Positions 43,589-52,388 of a stretch of DNA of 64,000 nucleotides are shown piece by piece. The stretch's first letter is position 1. Every line of letters starts with the position of its first letter. Below the pieces are notes generated by a model that saw only the letters and a list, made by a program, of their open reading frames with translations, did no database searches and was not told the DNA's origin. Source of the DNA: Chitinasiproducens palmae (GTDB taxonomy: Bacteria; Pseudomonadota; Gammaproteobacteria; Burkholderiales; Burkholderiaceae); assembly GCF_900095735.1 (NCBI RefSeq), contig NZ_FNLO01000001.1, forward strand, positions 666,634 to 730,633. Reading direction: 5' to 3'. The position numbers and the translations under genes are program-made.

Positions 43589-43701
43589 CGCGCGCGTCGA
43601 CACGCAGGCGGTGTGGGCACGCGTGCATGCACCGCGCGTAAGCGCCGCAGCGCCGCTGCATCCAGCACAGCATAGTCCACTACAAGAAACGGAGACACGA
43701 C

Positions 43702-45030
43702 ATGCCGCAGACCGATCGCGTTGATTCACACACGGCCGGCTCGCCGACCCTGGGCCTGCTGCGTACCACGCGATGGCGGATGGTCATGCTGCTGTTCGTG
43801 CTCTATACGATCAACTGCATCGACCGCATGTCGCTGTCGGTCGCGTTGCCGAGCATCGTGCGCGATTTCCACATGAGCGCCACGCTGCAAGGCCTCGTGT
43901 TGAGTGCTTTCTTCTGGACCTACAGCACGTTCCAGATTCCGGGCGGCTGGGCCGCGGACCGCTGGGGCGCGCGACGCGTGATCGGCATCGCGGCGACGCT
44001 GTGGGGCGCCTTCCAGTGCGCCTGTGCATTCGTCTCGAACGGCGTGTCGTTGTTGTTGTGCCGGATCGGTCTGGGCGTGTTCGAAGCGCCTTACATGCCG
44101 GCGGCGAGCAAGCTGACCGCGTCATGGCTGCCACCGACCGAGCGGGCGCGCGGCGTGACCTTGATCGACAGTGGCGCCCCGCTGGGCTCCGCGCTCGGCG
44201 GACTGGCAATCAGTGCGCTGATCGGCGCCACCGGCTCATGGCGCACCGCTTTCATCGTGGTCGGCGCGCTCACGATTGCCTTCGGCCTGTTGACGTATCT
44301 GCTGCTGCGCGACAAACCGGAGCAACACCCACGCATCGACGCGGCTGAGCGCGACTATATCGCGGCGCGCAAGGCCGCTGCCGGCGAACGCGCCGGTGAG
44401 GTCCGCGTCCCGCTGCCGACGCGCATCGTGGCCGCGATGGTCGTCGGTCGTATCGGATGGGCGATGGTGTTCTTCGGCCTGGTCACTTGGGGACCGAATT
44501 ACTTGTCGGCGGGCCGCGGCCTGGACATCCGCAGCATGGGTTTCGCGACGTTCCTGATCTTCCTGGCGGGCGCCATCGGCGAAATGTCCTCGGGTTACAT
44601 CGCCGACCGCATGCAACGCCGCTTCGGTGCGAGCCGTGCCTTCAAGGTGCTGTTCGCGATCTCCGGCGGCGCTTCGCTGGTTTGCCTGCTGTGCCTGCCA
44701 GCCATTGCCGACGTGCGGATTGCCGTGGCCGTGCTGTCGATCGGCGTTTTCTTCCATCTCTGGGGCGGGCTCTACTGGCTGATCCCTGCCATGCTGGCGC
44801 CGCAGGAACAGGTCGGGCGGGTCGGCGGCATCATGAATTTCGCGGGCACGGGCGCGGGCATCGTGGTCCCGATTGCGGTCGGCCTGATCGTCGATGCCAG
44901 CGGCGGATTCAACGCAGTCATCCTGTTTTTCGCCGCCTGCGCGGCCGCGTATCTGATCGGTTCGCTGTTCATCGACTTCGGCTACGGCGCCGCCCGTGAG
45001 CGTCGTGCCGCGCCGGGAGCCGCCGAATGA
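43702..45030 (+). CDS. MFS transporter, anion:cation symporter family (GntR cluster, 1)
   Basis: 442 residues, 12 helices. RMVMLLFVLYTINCIDRMSLSVALPSIVRDFHMSA and FFWTYSTFQIPGGWAADRWGARRVIG are typical of the ACS branch (glucarate, galactonate and phthalate carriers). Likely brings in an organic or sugar acid for the neighbouring enzymes. ATG at 43702, GGAG 8 nt upstream. Its stop overlaps the start of the next hydrolase gene by four bases, so the two are coupled. Confidence 0.9.
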   Translation: MPQTDRVDSHTAGSPTLGLLRTTRWRMVMLLFVLYTINCIDRMSLSVALPSIVRDFHMSATLQGLVLSAFFWTYSTFQIPGGWAADRWGARRVIGIAATLWGAFQCACAFVSNGVSLLLCRIGLGVFEAPYMPAASKLTASWLPPTERARGVTLIDSGAPLGSALGGLAISALIGATGSWRTAFIVVGALTIAFGLLTYLLLRDKPEQHPRIDAAERDYIAARKAAAGERAGEVRVPLPTRIVAAMVVGRIGWAMVFFGLVTWGPNYLSAGRGLDIRSMGFATFLIFLAGAIGEMSSGYIADRMQRRFGASRAFKVLFAISGGASLVCLLCLPAIADVRIAVAVLSIGVFFHLWGGLYWLIPAMLAPQEQVGRVGGIMNFAGTGAGIVVPIAVGLIVDASGGFNAVILFFAACAAAYLIGSLFIDFGYGAARERRAAPGAAE

Positions 45031-46061
45031 CCACGACGCGTGTTGCCACGACCCGCCCTGCCGCCAGCGCTTCGGCCGCCGGCGTCGCCGATCCGGCTCA
45101 CACGACATCCTCGTCGGGCAGGTATGACGGCCCGATCATCGACGCCCACCAGCACTTCTGGGATCTGACGCTGGGCAAGCACCCGTGGCTCGCGCCAGGC
45201 GTGCGCGTGCCGCATCGCTACGGCGACTACGAGGCGGTCAAGCACGATTACCTGCCTGACGATTACCGTCGCGATGCCGGGCCGCACCGTATCATTGCAA
45301 GCATTTATGTCGACGCGGAATGGGATCCGACCGACGGCCTTGAGGAAACGCGCTTCGTCCATGCGCTCCACGCGCGGACCGGCTTGCCCAACGCCATGGT
45401 GGCGCAGGCCTGGCTGGACCATGACGACGCCGGAGCGATGCTGGCCGCCCAGGCGGCGGCGCCGTTGGTGCGGAGCGTTCGCCACAAGCCCGGTGCCGCG
45501 GCCACGCCCGAGGCAGCGCTGGCCGGCGAGCGAAGCTTGATGTCAGCGCCGCAATGGCGACGCGGCTATGCGCAACTGGCCGCGCACGGGCTTCATTTCG
45601 ATCTGCAGGTGCCGTGGTGGCAACTGCACGAGGCCGCCCTGCTGGCGCGCGACTTCCCCGCGACAACGCTGATCGTGAACCACGCCGGCGTTCCGGGCAG
45701 CCGCGAGGCGCCAACGCTCGACGGCTGGCGTCGCGCGCTCGACGCCATCGCGCCGTTGCCGAATGTGTTCGTCAAGGTGTCAGGTCTGTGCGAGGCCGAC
45801 CATCCCTGGCGGCGCGATCGCCAGACAGCGATCCTCGATGCGCTGTTCGACCGCTTTGGCGCCGAGCGACTGATGTTCGGCAGCAACTTCCCGGTCGACG
45901 GCCTGTTCGTCACCCTCGGTACGCTGCTCGACGATTTCAAGGCCTTGCTGGCCGATCGGCCCGAGGCACAGCAGCGCGCGTTCTTTCATGACACCGCGTT
46001 GCGTATCTACCGGCCGGTGATGCCCAATGCGGACGACGCGCGCACCGACGCCCCCCAATGA
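45027..46061 (+). CDS. COG3618 amidohydrolase, lactonase-like (1)
   Basis: 344 residues, TIM-barrel amidohydrolase of the Amidohydro_2 family that includes fuconolactonase and pyrone-dicarboxylate lactonase. Metal-site motif IIDAHQHFWD, then RSVRHKPG, LIVNHAGVPG and RLMFGSNFPVDGLF with the terminal catalytic Asp. The first 30 residues (Thr/Ala/Ser-rich) are not conserved; a later start is possible, though the ATG at 45027 overlaps the MFS stop (ATGA) and favours coupling. Likely opens a sugar-acid lactone. A paralogue follows at 46252. Confidence 0.88.
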   Translation: MTTTRVATTRPAASASAAGVADPAHTTSSSGRYDGPIIDAHQHFWDLTLGKHPWLAPGVRVPHRYGDYEAVKHDYLPDDYRRDAGPHRIIASIYVDAEWDPTDGLEETRFVHALHARTGLPNAMVAQAWLDHDDAGAMLAAQAAAPLVRSVRHKPGAAATPEAALAGERSLMSAPQWRRGYAQLAAHGLHFDLQVPWWQLHEAALLARDFPATTLIVNHAGVPGSREAPTLDGWRRALDAIAPLPNVFVKVSGLCEADHPWRRDRQTAILDALFDRFGAERLMFGSNFPVDGLFVTLGTLLDDFKALLADRPEAQQRAFFHDTALRIYRPVMPNADDARTDAPQ

Positions 46062-46251
46062 GACGCGCGCTTCCGGCGACGCAGAGCGCGCGCCACGACA
46101 CGGCGCGCTCGGGGACACGCTGCGGGACCGTGCGCGACGCCACCGCGCCGCCGCGCCCTTCGCCGCATTCAGCCCCGCAGTGACCACGTGTCCGCGCGGT
46201 TGCTCCGCCGCCGTTTTTCAGGATTCCGATTTTTAAACCTCACGACTCATC

Positions 46252-47190
46252 ATGAGCAACTCCACTGAGACCGGCAACCCTCTCGGCTTCGATCTGCCGA
46301 TCATCGATGCGCATCACCATTTCTGGAAGCTGGACGCCGGTCATTACCCCTGGTTGACGGACGAGTACGACGAGACGTTCTTCCTCGGCGATTATCGCAG
46401 CATGTGCCAGGACTTCCTGCCGGCGCACTATCGCCAGGCCACTGCCGGGTTCAACGTGCTCGGCACCGTGCACGTCGAGGCGGAGCGGTCGCGCAGCGAG
46501 CAGGTGCAGGAAAACCAGTTCCTCGGCGAGCTGCACGCGCGTACCGGCTTGCCTTCCGCGATCGTCGGCCACGTCTACTTCGTGCAGCCGGACCGCGACG
46601 CGGTGCTGGCCGCGCACGCCGCCGATCCGCTGGTGCGCGGGGTCCGCTCGAAGCCGATCATCTCGAATGGCCCGACGGCATCGGTCGCCGGCCAGCCCGG
46701 CACCATGCAGGACCCGGCATGGCTGGAAGGGCTGAGCAAGCTCGCGCCGCTCGGCCTGTCGTGGGATCTGCGCGTGCCGTACTGGCACCTGGTTGAAGCC
46801 GCCGAGGTAGCACGCGCATTCCCGGACACCGCGATCGTCCTGAACCACCTCGGCCTGCCGCTCGACCGCTCGCCCGAAGGCCTCGCGATCTGGCGCGAAG
46901 GCATGCGCGCGCTGGCCGACTGTCCGAACGTCTACCTGAAGGTGTCGGAACTGGGACTGTACGGGGGCCGCTGGGACAGCGTGAGCAACCGTCGCGTGAT
47001 CGCCGAAGCCGTCGAGATGTTCGGCGCGGAGCGTGCCATGTTCGCGAGCAACCTGCCGGTCGCCCGTCTGTCCACGACCTTCCTGGCCATTGTCGCCGAC
47101 ATTCTGGCTGCCCTGCCGGGCGCCGACGAGACGACGCTGCGACGCATCTTCGCCGGCACGGCGCGAGATTTCTACCGGCTGGCCATCTGA
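46252..47190 (+). CDS. COG3618 amidohydrolase, lactonase-like (2)
   Basis: 312 residues, same family as its neighbour at 45027 and similar in plan but clearly diverged: LPIIDAHHHFWKLDAGHYPWL, VRGVRSKPI, TAIVLNHLGLPLD and RAMFASNLPVARL. In the last motif the usual Asp is replaced by Ala (SNLPVAR versus SNFPVDG), which would remove a catalytic residue; either another residue serves or activity differs. ATG at 46252, no clear ribosome site. Spaced 190 nt from the first hydrolase and 32 nt before the next MFS gene. Confidence 0.85.
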   Translation: MSNSTETGNPLGFDLPIIDAHHHFWKLDAGHYPWLTDEYDETFFLGDYRSMCQDFLPAHYRQATAGFNVLGTVHVEAERSRSEQVQENQFLGELHARTGLPSAIVGHVYFVQPDRDAVLAAHAADPLVRGVRSKPIISNGPTASVAGQPGTMQDPAWLEGLSKLAPLGLSWDLRVPYWHLVEAAEVARAFPDTAIVLNHLGLPLDRSPEGLAIWREGMRALADCPNVYLKVSELGLYGGRWDSVSNRRVIAEAVEMFGAERAMFASNLPVARLSTTFLAIVADILAALPGADETTLRRIFAGTARDFYRLAI

Positions 47191-47222
47191 CCCGACGCCG
47201 GACAACAACGATAGGTGAAACG

Positions 47223-48533
47223 ATGGAGACGACCATGCGACCGCTGGACGAAGACAAGCTGTTCTCGAAAATATCGTGGCGCATTCTGCCCGTACTGATG
47301 CTCGGGTTCTTTCTGTGCTATCTGAACCGTGTGAACGTTGGTTTCGCGAAACTGCAAATGGCCGATGACCTGCAGTTCAGCGACGCGGTGTACGGTTTCG
47401 GCGCCGGCATCTTCTTTCTCGGTTACTTCCTGCTGGAGGTGCCCAGCAACGTGATCCTGCATCGGGTCGGCGCGCGCCGCTGGATCTCGCGGATCATGCT
47501 GACCTGGGGCGTGCTGTCCTGCCTGACGATCTTCGTCAAGACGCCGATGCAGTTCTACGTGATGCGCTTCCTGCTCGGACTCGCCGAGGCCGGCTTCATC
47601 CCTGGCGCCATCTACTACATGAGCCAGTGGTATCCGGCGGCGCGGCGTGGCCGCGCATGGGGCACGTTCTACATCGCGCTGGCTGCGTCGGGCGTCATCG
47701 GTGGCTTGCTGTCCGGCTCGATTCTCCGCTTCATGAGCGGGCTGGGCGGGCTGCGTGGCTGGCAATGGCTGATCCTTTGCGAAGGTGTCCCGACGCTGCT
47801 GCTCGGCGCCTACATCTTCTTCCGGATGAGCGAAGGCGTGGCACGGGCCGACTGGCTGACCGATGCCGAGCGGCGCCATCTGAGCGGCCTGCTGGAAGCC
47901 GAGGAAAAGGCCAAGCCGCACGTCGACTTTCGCGCGGTGTTTTCGAACGGGCGCGTCTGGACGCTGGTGCTGATCTACTTCTCGTACAACATGGGACTGT
48001 ATGCGATCAGTTTCTGGATGCCGACCTTGATCCAGAAAATGGGCGTCGCCGACAATCTGACCGTCGGCGTGCTGTCCGCGCTCCCCGGTGTCTGCGCCAT
48101 CGTCTCGATGGTGATCTTCGGCTACAGCGCGGATCGGCACGGTGAGCGCAAATGGCATCTGATCGTCGCGTTCCTGATGGCGGCGATCGGCTTCGTGCTG
48201 TGTGCCGTGTGGCAGAACCAGCCGGTGCTCGGTGTAGCGGCGCTTTGCCTCGCGAACATGGGCGTGCTGTCGATTCCCGCGTTGTTCTGGAGCCTGCCGA
48301 CCGCCCTGTTGACCGGCGTCGCGGCGGCGGCGGGCATCGCGATGATCAACGCCCTCGGCAACCTGGCCGGCTTCGCCGCGCCCTATCTGGTCGGTTATCT
48401 GAAAACGGCCACCGGCCGCACCGACATGGCGTTGTACGTGGTCAGCGCGATTCTGATCCTCGGCCTGGTCCTGGTTGCCGCGGTCGCCGGTCGTTCACGC
48501 CAGCCTGCCCGCGCGGCGCTAACCGGTAACTGA
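47223..48533 (+). CDS. MFS transporter, anion:cation symporter family (GntR cluster, 2)
   Basis: 436 residues, 12 helices. ISWRILPVLMLGFFLCYLNRVNVGFAKLQM and GAGIFFLGYFLLEVPSNVILHRVGARRWISRIM are the hallmarks of the tartrate/phthalate-type ACS carriers, as is GLAEAGFIPGAIYYMSQWYP. Different branch from the MFS at 43702, so the cluster may take up two substrates. Start ambiguous: ATG at 47223 or ATG at 47235, which has GGAG 6 nt upstream. Confidence 0.9.
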   Translation: METTMRPLDEDKLFSKISWRILPVLMLGFFLCYLNRVNVGFAKLQMADDLQFSDAVYGFGAGIFFLGYFLLEVPSNVILHRVGARRWISRIMLTWGVLSCLTIFVKTPMQFYVMRFLLGLAEAGFIPGAIYYMSQWYPAARRGRAWGTFYIALAASGVIGGLLSGSILRFMSGLGGLRGWQWLILCEGVPTLLLGAYIFFRMSEGVARADWLTDAERRHLSGLLEAEEKAKPHVDFRAVFSNGRVWTLVLIYFSYNMGLYAISFWMPTLIQKMGVADNLTVGVLSALPGVCAIVSMVIFGYSADRHGERKWHLIVAFLMAAIGFVLCAVWQNQPVLGVAALCLANMGVLSIPALFWSLPTALLTGVAAAAGIAMINALGNLAGFAAPYLVGYLKTATGRTDMALYVVSAILILGLVLVAAVAGRSRQPARAALTGN

Positions 48534-48547
48534 AGCCCGCTTGCGTC

Positions 48548-48579
48548 GGGGCGGTGCCGGCGTGGCCGGCGACCGCCCC
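48548..48579. terminator. GC-rich hairpin in the convergent gap
   Basis: GGGGCGGT and ACCGCCCC arms enclosing GCCGGC-GTG-GCCGGC, a strong stem just after the MFS stop and facing mntH. No T-run, so it is only a possible terminator. Confidence 0.4.
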
Positions 48580-48769
48580 GCCTGGCCCGGCGTCGGCCGG
48601 ACGCCGCCGCCCGGCAGCAAGCCACTAGCGCACGCCAACGCACCTGCTGCGCATCGGCTCCGATGCGCCTCTGCCCCGCCCCGCGCCTCCTCCGCACAGG
48701 ACGCTTGGCCGCGGCACATGTCCCGCGCACTCACTCAGTACCCCGGGCCAACGACTGCCCCGTCACCGA

Positions 48770-50089
48770 TCAGCCGACGGACAGTCCTGGCAGTGGCACA
48801 TCGAAAGCCTGTAGCAGCAGGAAGGCATTCAGGACCAGGACGACTGCCGCGCCGAGCATGGCAGCCGCATTGGTGAGCGGACGATTCGCGAACACGCCCA
48901 TGATGTCGCGGCGTCGCGTGAAGATCAGCAGCGCGATCATCGGGATCGGCAGCGCGAAGCTGAGCACGACCTGGCTCAATACCAGGGCCCGCGTCGCGTT
49001 CACGCCCAGGCCGACGACGGCGAATGCCGGCGCCATCGTGATCAGGCGGCGCAGCCAGATCGGAATCTGGAAATGCACGAAGCCCTGCATGATCATCTGC
49101 CCCGACATCGTGCCGACCACCGAACTCGACACCCCCGATGCGATCAACGAGATCAGGAACAGTGTCGCCGCGCCCGCCCCGAGCAGCGGCGTCAGTGTGT
49201 GATACGCGGTCTCGATCTCAGCGACGTCGGCATGACCGCTATGGAAGGCGGCCGACGCCGTCATCACGATCGCCATGTTGATCAGCCCCGCGATGGCGAG
49301 CGCGACGACCACTTCGAGATTCGAATAGCGCAGCAGCGTGCGGCGGTCGGCGTCGTCGCGGCCGGGCGCGCGGTGCTGCGTCAATCCCGAATGCAGGTAC
49401 ACCGCGTGTGGCATCACGGTCGCACCGATGATGCCGACCGCGATCGTCAAGGCCTCGACGCCTGGCATCTGCGGCGTCACCATGTGGTAGGCCGCGGCCG
49501 GCCAATCGATGCGTGCGATCACCAGTTCGAGCAGGTAACACAGACTGATCACCGCCATCAGCGCGCCGATGGCCAGTTCCATCGGCCTGAAACCGCGTTT
49601 CTCGAGCAGCAGGATCGCGTAGGTGACGATGGCCGTGACTACCATGCCCCAGAACAGCGGCAGCCCGAACAGCAGTGATAGTCCGATCGCGCCGCCGAGG
49701 AACTCGGCCAGGTCCGTCGCCATCGCGGCGACCTCGCTGACCGCCCACATCGCCCACACCACGGGGCGCGGAAACTGATCGCGACACATCTCCGCCAGAT
49801 TGCGTCCGGTCACGATGCCAAGCTTCGCGGACAGTGCCTGGAACAGCATCGCGATGACGTTGGCCATGACCACGACCCAAAGCAGCGTGTAGCCGAACTT
49901 GGCGCCGGCCTGAATGTTCGTCGCGAAATTACCGGGGTCGACGTAGGCGATCGAGGCGATGACCGCCGGTCCCACGAAAAGCAGGAACGAAGACCATCCG
50001 CGTCGTCGTCCGGCCAGCACCTCGCGGATCGACGCGGCGGTTCGTTGCGACATGCCGTCGACGTCGGCGGGCTCTTTGTGCTGCTCCAT
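48770..50089 (-). CDS. mntH: Manganese transporter MntH (Nramp family)
   Basis: 439-residue proton-coupled Mn2+/Fe2+ importer with 11 helices. The metal-site motifs are intact: DPGNFATNIQAG in helix 1 and MPHAVYLHSGLTQH in helix 6; other blocks shared with E. coli MntH are LSAKLGIVTGRNLAE, ATDLAEFLGGAIGL and SSSVVGTMSGQMIMQGF. ATG at 50089; the frame is open for 147 codons upstream but without family similarity. No MntR or Fur site was recognised upstream. Converges with the GntR cluster. Confidence 0.93.
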   Translation of the reverse strand: MEQHKEPADVDGMSQRTAASIREVLAGRRRGWSSFLLFVGPAVIASIAYVDPGNFATNIQAGAKFGYTLLWVVVMANVIAMLFQALSAKLGIVTGRNLAEMCRDQFPRPVVWAMWAVSEVAAMATDLAEFLGGAIGLSLLFGLPLFWGMVVTAIVTYAILLLEKRGFRPMELAIGALMAVISLCYLLELVIARIDWPAAAYHMVTPQMPGVEALTIAVGIIGATVMPHAVYLHSGLTQHRAPGRDDADRRTLLRYSNLEVVVALAIAGLINMAIVMTASAAFHSGHADVAEIETAYHTLTPLLGAGAATLFLISLIASGVSSSVVGTMSGQMIMQGFVHFQIPIWLRRLITMAPAFAVVGLGVNATRALVLSQVVLSFALPIPMIALLIFTRRRDIMGVFANRPLTNAAAMLGAAVVLVLNAFLLLQAFDVPLPGLSVG

Positions 50090-50236
50090 CCAATCGTGCC
50101 TGCATCGTTGAGGGTAAGCTGTCGATGATACACACAAGCACGTGGCGCTCCTGCCCCGTTTCGACAGCCGATGATTCATGCAGCGGGACGTCACCGCAAC
50201 GTCGCGCATCGCTCGTCGCACGACAGCGTCTGCCGA

Positions 50237-50268
50237 CATCTCGCCATCTCGCCATCTCGCCATCTCGC
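50237..50268. repeat. 8-bp tandem repeat upstream of mntH
   Basis: Four perfect copies of CATCTCGC, 148-179 bp upstream of the mntH start. Confidence 0.9.
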
Positions 50269-50423
50269 CTCGACGCCGCCCGGCCCGTTGCGCTCCCACT
50301 GCGAACAGCGGGTGCCGGGGACCTGCGATGTCCACCGCAGGCAGCAAATGCGCAGCGTCGAGGCAGCCCCAAAAACTGATTCCCTTACAGTGGCTTAGCG
50401 CGTTTCGAGACGAGTAATCGACA

Positions 50424-50436
50424 ATGTTGTCAACAT
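50424..50436. promoter_or_regulatory. Palindrome ATGTTGTCAACAT, possible operator
   Basis: Perfect 6-1-6 inverted repeat in the mntH/cbpA gap, in a locally AT-richer stretch. It has the look of a repressor site, but no regulator gene is adjacent to suggest which. Confidence 0.4.
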
Positions 50437-50644
50437 CATCTGTGGACAACCTGGGGCCAGGCGGGGTGCCCGCGACAAAAGGATTCGGCCGCCAGCCATG
50501 GGTCCATCGATTGCTGGCGATTGCTGCCAATCGCTGCCAGTCGCTGCCGATCGCGCTACGATAAACTACGGTAGGCGCAGCAGCGCATGCGCGATGGCAG
50601 GCCCGATCGCATGCCTGACGGCGCGCGGCAGCGCAAGCGGCGCA

Positions 50645-50679
50645 ACGTTGCAGCGCTCCCGTCGGACGTTGCAGCGCTC
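50645..50679. repeat. 14-bp direct repeat upstream of cbpA
   Basis: ACGTTGCAGCGCTC at 50645-50658 and again at 50666-50679, two turns of the helix apart (21 bp), about 113 bp before cbpA. The spacing suits two sites for one protein. Confidence 0.6.
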
Positions 50680-50791
50680 GACGCGCCGTGGCAGCGGTCG
50701 CCGCCGTGGCGCCTCGATTTTCGCTCGACGATGTCGCGCCCTGTCCGCTGTACCCTAGTCCCAGCCCAAGCCGGAATCACAGGTCTCGCCG

Positions 50792-51724
50792 ATGAAATAC
50801 AAGGATTATTACGACACCCTGGGAGTGCCCCGTACGGCGAGCCAGGACGAGATCAAGAGCGCGCATCGCAAGCTGGCGCGCAAGTTCCATCCTGACGTGA
50901 ACAAGGAAGCCGACGCCGAGGCCCGCTTCAAGGAGATGAACGAGGCCTATCAGGTGTTGCGCGATCCCGAAAAGCGGGCCGCCTACGATCGCATGGGCGC
51001 GAACTGGCAGGCCGGCCAGGACTTCAGACCGCCGCCCAACTGGGATGCCGGCTTCGAGTTCACGGGCCAGGGGAACGGCGGCGGCGAGGATTTCAGCGAC
51101 TTCTTCGAGAGTCTGTTCGGCCAGCGCGGCGCGGGACGTAGCTATCGGCAGTCTCATGCCAGCGGGCAGGATCATCACGCGCGCATCGTGATCGATCTGG
51201 CCGACAGCTATCGTGGCGCGAAGCGCACCTTCAGCCTGCAGATGCCAGGCATCGATGCCAGCGGGCGGCAGACGACGCAGCAACGCACACTGGACGTGAC
51301 GATTCCGAAAGGCGTGCGCGCCGGCCAGCATCTCCGGCTGGCCGGACAGGGCGGTCCGGGCATCGGCCAGGGACCCGCGGGTGACCTGTTCCTGGAGATC
51401 GCGTTTGCCGCGAACAATCGCTACCAGGTCGACGGCCGCGATGTGTCGATAGAGATCCCCGTCGCGCCTTGGGAAGCCGCGCTCGGCGCGCGGATACCGG
51501 TGCCATTGCCGGACGGCACGGTGGAAGTCACGGTGCCCGCCGGCTCGGCGTCCGGCCGCAAGTTGCGGCTCAAGGGCAAGGGCATCCCTGGCAATCCGCC
51601 GGGCGATTTCTACGTCGTGCTCTCGATCGCGTTGCCGGCGGCCGACAGCGATCAGGCACGGCAGGCCTATGAAGCGATGCAGCGCGCGTTCGATTTCAAC
51701 CCGCGCATCAACCTGAACGGGTAG
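50792..51724 (+). CDS. cbpA: DnaJ-like co-chaperone / curved DNA-binding protein CbpA
   Basis: 310 residues. J domain at 1-70 with the HPD tripeptide in FHPDVNKEADAEARFKEMNEAYQVL, then a Gly/Phe-rich segment, no zinc fingers, and the two C-terminal beta domains (IPKGVRAGQHLRLAGQG, VPAGSASGRKLRLKGKG). This is the class II plan of CbpA, which stimulates DnaK and binds curved DNA in starved cells. ATG at 50792. cbpM follows after 6 nt and should encode its inhibitor. Confidence 0.93.
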   Translation: MKYKDYYDTLGVPRTASQDEIKSAHRKLARKFHPDVNKEADAEARFKEMNEAYQVLRDPEKRAAYDRMGANWQAGQDFRPPPNWDAGFEFTGQGNGGGEDFSDFFESLFGQRGAGRSYRQSHASGQDHHARIVIDLADSYRGAKRTFSLQMPGIDASGRQTTQQRTLDVTIPKGVRAGQHLRLAGQGGPGIGQGPAGDLFLEIAFAANNRYQVDGRDVSIEIPVAPWEAALGARIPVPLPDGTVEVTVPAGSASGRKLRLKGKGIPGNPPGDFYVVLSIALPAADSDQARQAYEAMQRAFDFNPRINLNG

Positions 51725-51730
51725 CACACG

Positions 51731-52039
51731 ATGAGAGAAACGACTTCCAGCCTTCATGGCCAGATCGTCGAAGAAGACATCGAATTGACGCTGGTCGAGC
51801 TGTGCCGTGCAAGCGGTGCATCGGAGCAGCAACTCACGCTGTGGGTCGCCGAAGGCGCGCTCGACCCACTCGAACGGCACAACGACGTGCCGACCGGCTG
51901 GCGCTTCGGCGGCAGTTCCCTGCGCCGCGCGCGTATCGCGGTACGGCTCAGCCGCGATCTCGACATCGAACCGCCTGGCGTCGCGCTGGCGCTCGACCTC
52001 CTCGACCAGATCGAGCGCCTGCGCGCCCGGCTGCGCTAG
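51731..52039 (+). CDS. cbpM: Chaperone modulator CbpM
   Basis: 102 residues, MerR-like fold, that binds the J domain of CbpA and blocks it. Family features: LTLVELCRASGASEQQLTLWVAEGALDP near the start and RRARIAVRLSRDLDIEPPGVALALDLLDQIERLRARL at the end. The position 6 nt after cbpA is the standard one. Confidence 0.9.
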   Translation: MRETTSSLHGQIVEEDIELTLVELCRASGASEQQLTLWVAEGALDPLERHNDVPTGWRFGGSSLRRARIAVRLSRDLDIEPPGVALALDLLDQIERLRARLR

Positions 52040-52388
52040 CGCGCGACGACCGACGGTACGGCTACTACCAAGGCGCCGGGGCACGCGAGGTGTCACGGCG
52101 GCGCTCGCTCGCGCTCCGGCACGGCTGCCCGCCGCGCGTTGCGGCCCTGCTGGAACGTATCGCGCCGCGGCGGGCTGAAAAGCGGGCTGAAAAGCGGGCT
52201 GAAAAGCGGGCTGTGAAGTGGGCTGTGAAGTGGGCTGTGAAGCAGGCGGTGAAGCGCGACGCGCACGGACTGCAAAGTGCGCGACGCGACTCGCCATCGC
52301 ATGACACGCCGGTGACGGCATTACAGTCGCCTTACCTCTACGGCATCGTTCTTGCTGTTGCAGGGCACACCCTTGCGAGGACACCTTT
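52040..52388. other. Intergenic region with a 12-bp repeat
   Basis: About 350 bp between cbpM and the ParB-like gene, a quarter of it taken by the 12-bp repeat at 52171-52254. A frame runs through the repeat as four-residue units (RAEK/WAVK), but it starts inside cbpM in another frame and has no ribosome site, so I do not call it. Confidence 0.5.
52171..52254. repeat. Seven copies of a 12-bp repeat
   Basis: CGGGCTGAAAAG three times (52171, 52183, 52195), then CGGGCTGTGAAG, TGGGCTGTGAAG twice, and CAGGCGGTGAAG. The graded divergence, exact on the left and degenerate on the right, suggests growth by slippage. Confidence 0.93.

Larger units (their letters stand above)
50090..50791. other. Divergent 700-bp intergenic region rich in repeats
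   Basis: Lies between mntH (minus) and cbpA (plus) and must hold both promoters. Contains an 8-bp repeat (50237-50268), a perfect 6-1-6 palindrome ATGTTGTCAACAT (50424-50436), runs of TCGCTGCC-like repeats near 50515-50555, and a 14-bp direct repeat (50645-50658 and 50666-50679). No protein-like frame seen. Confidence 0.5.

Noticed and set aside
50090-50530. N-terminal extension of MntH by 147 residues
   Set aside because: No Nramp similarity upstream of residue 148; the extension spans a tandem repeat and the promoter region.
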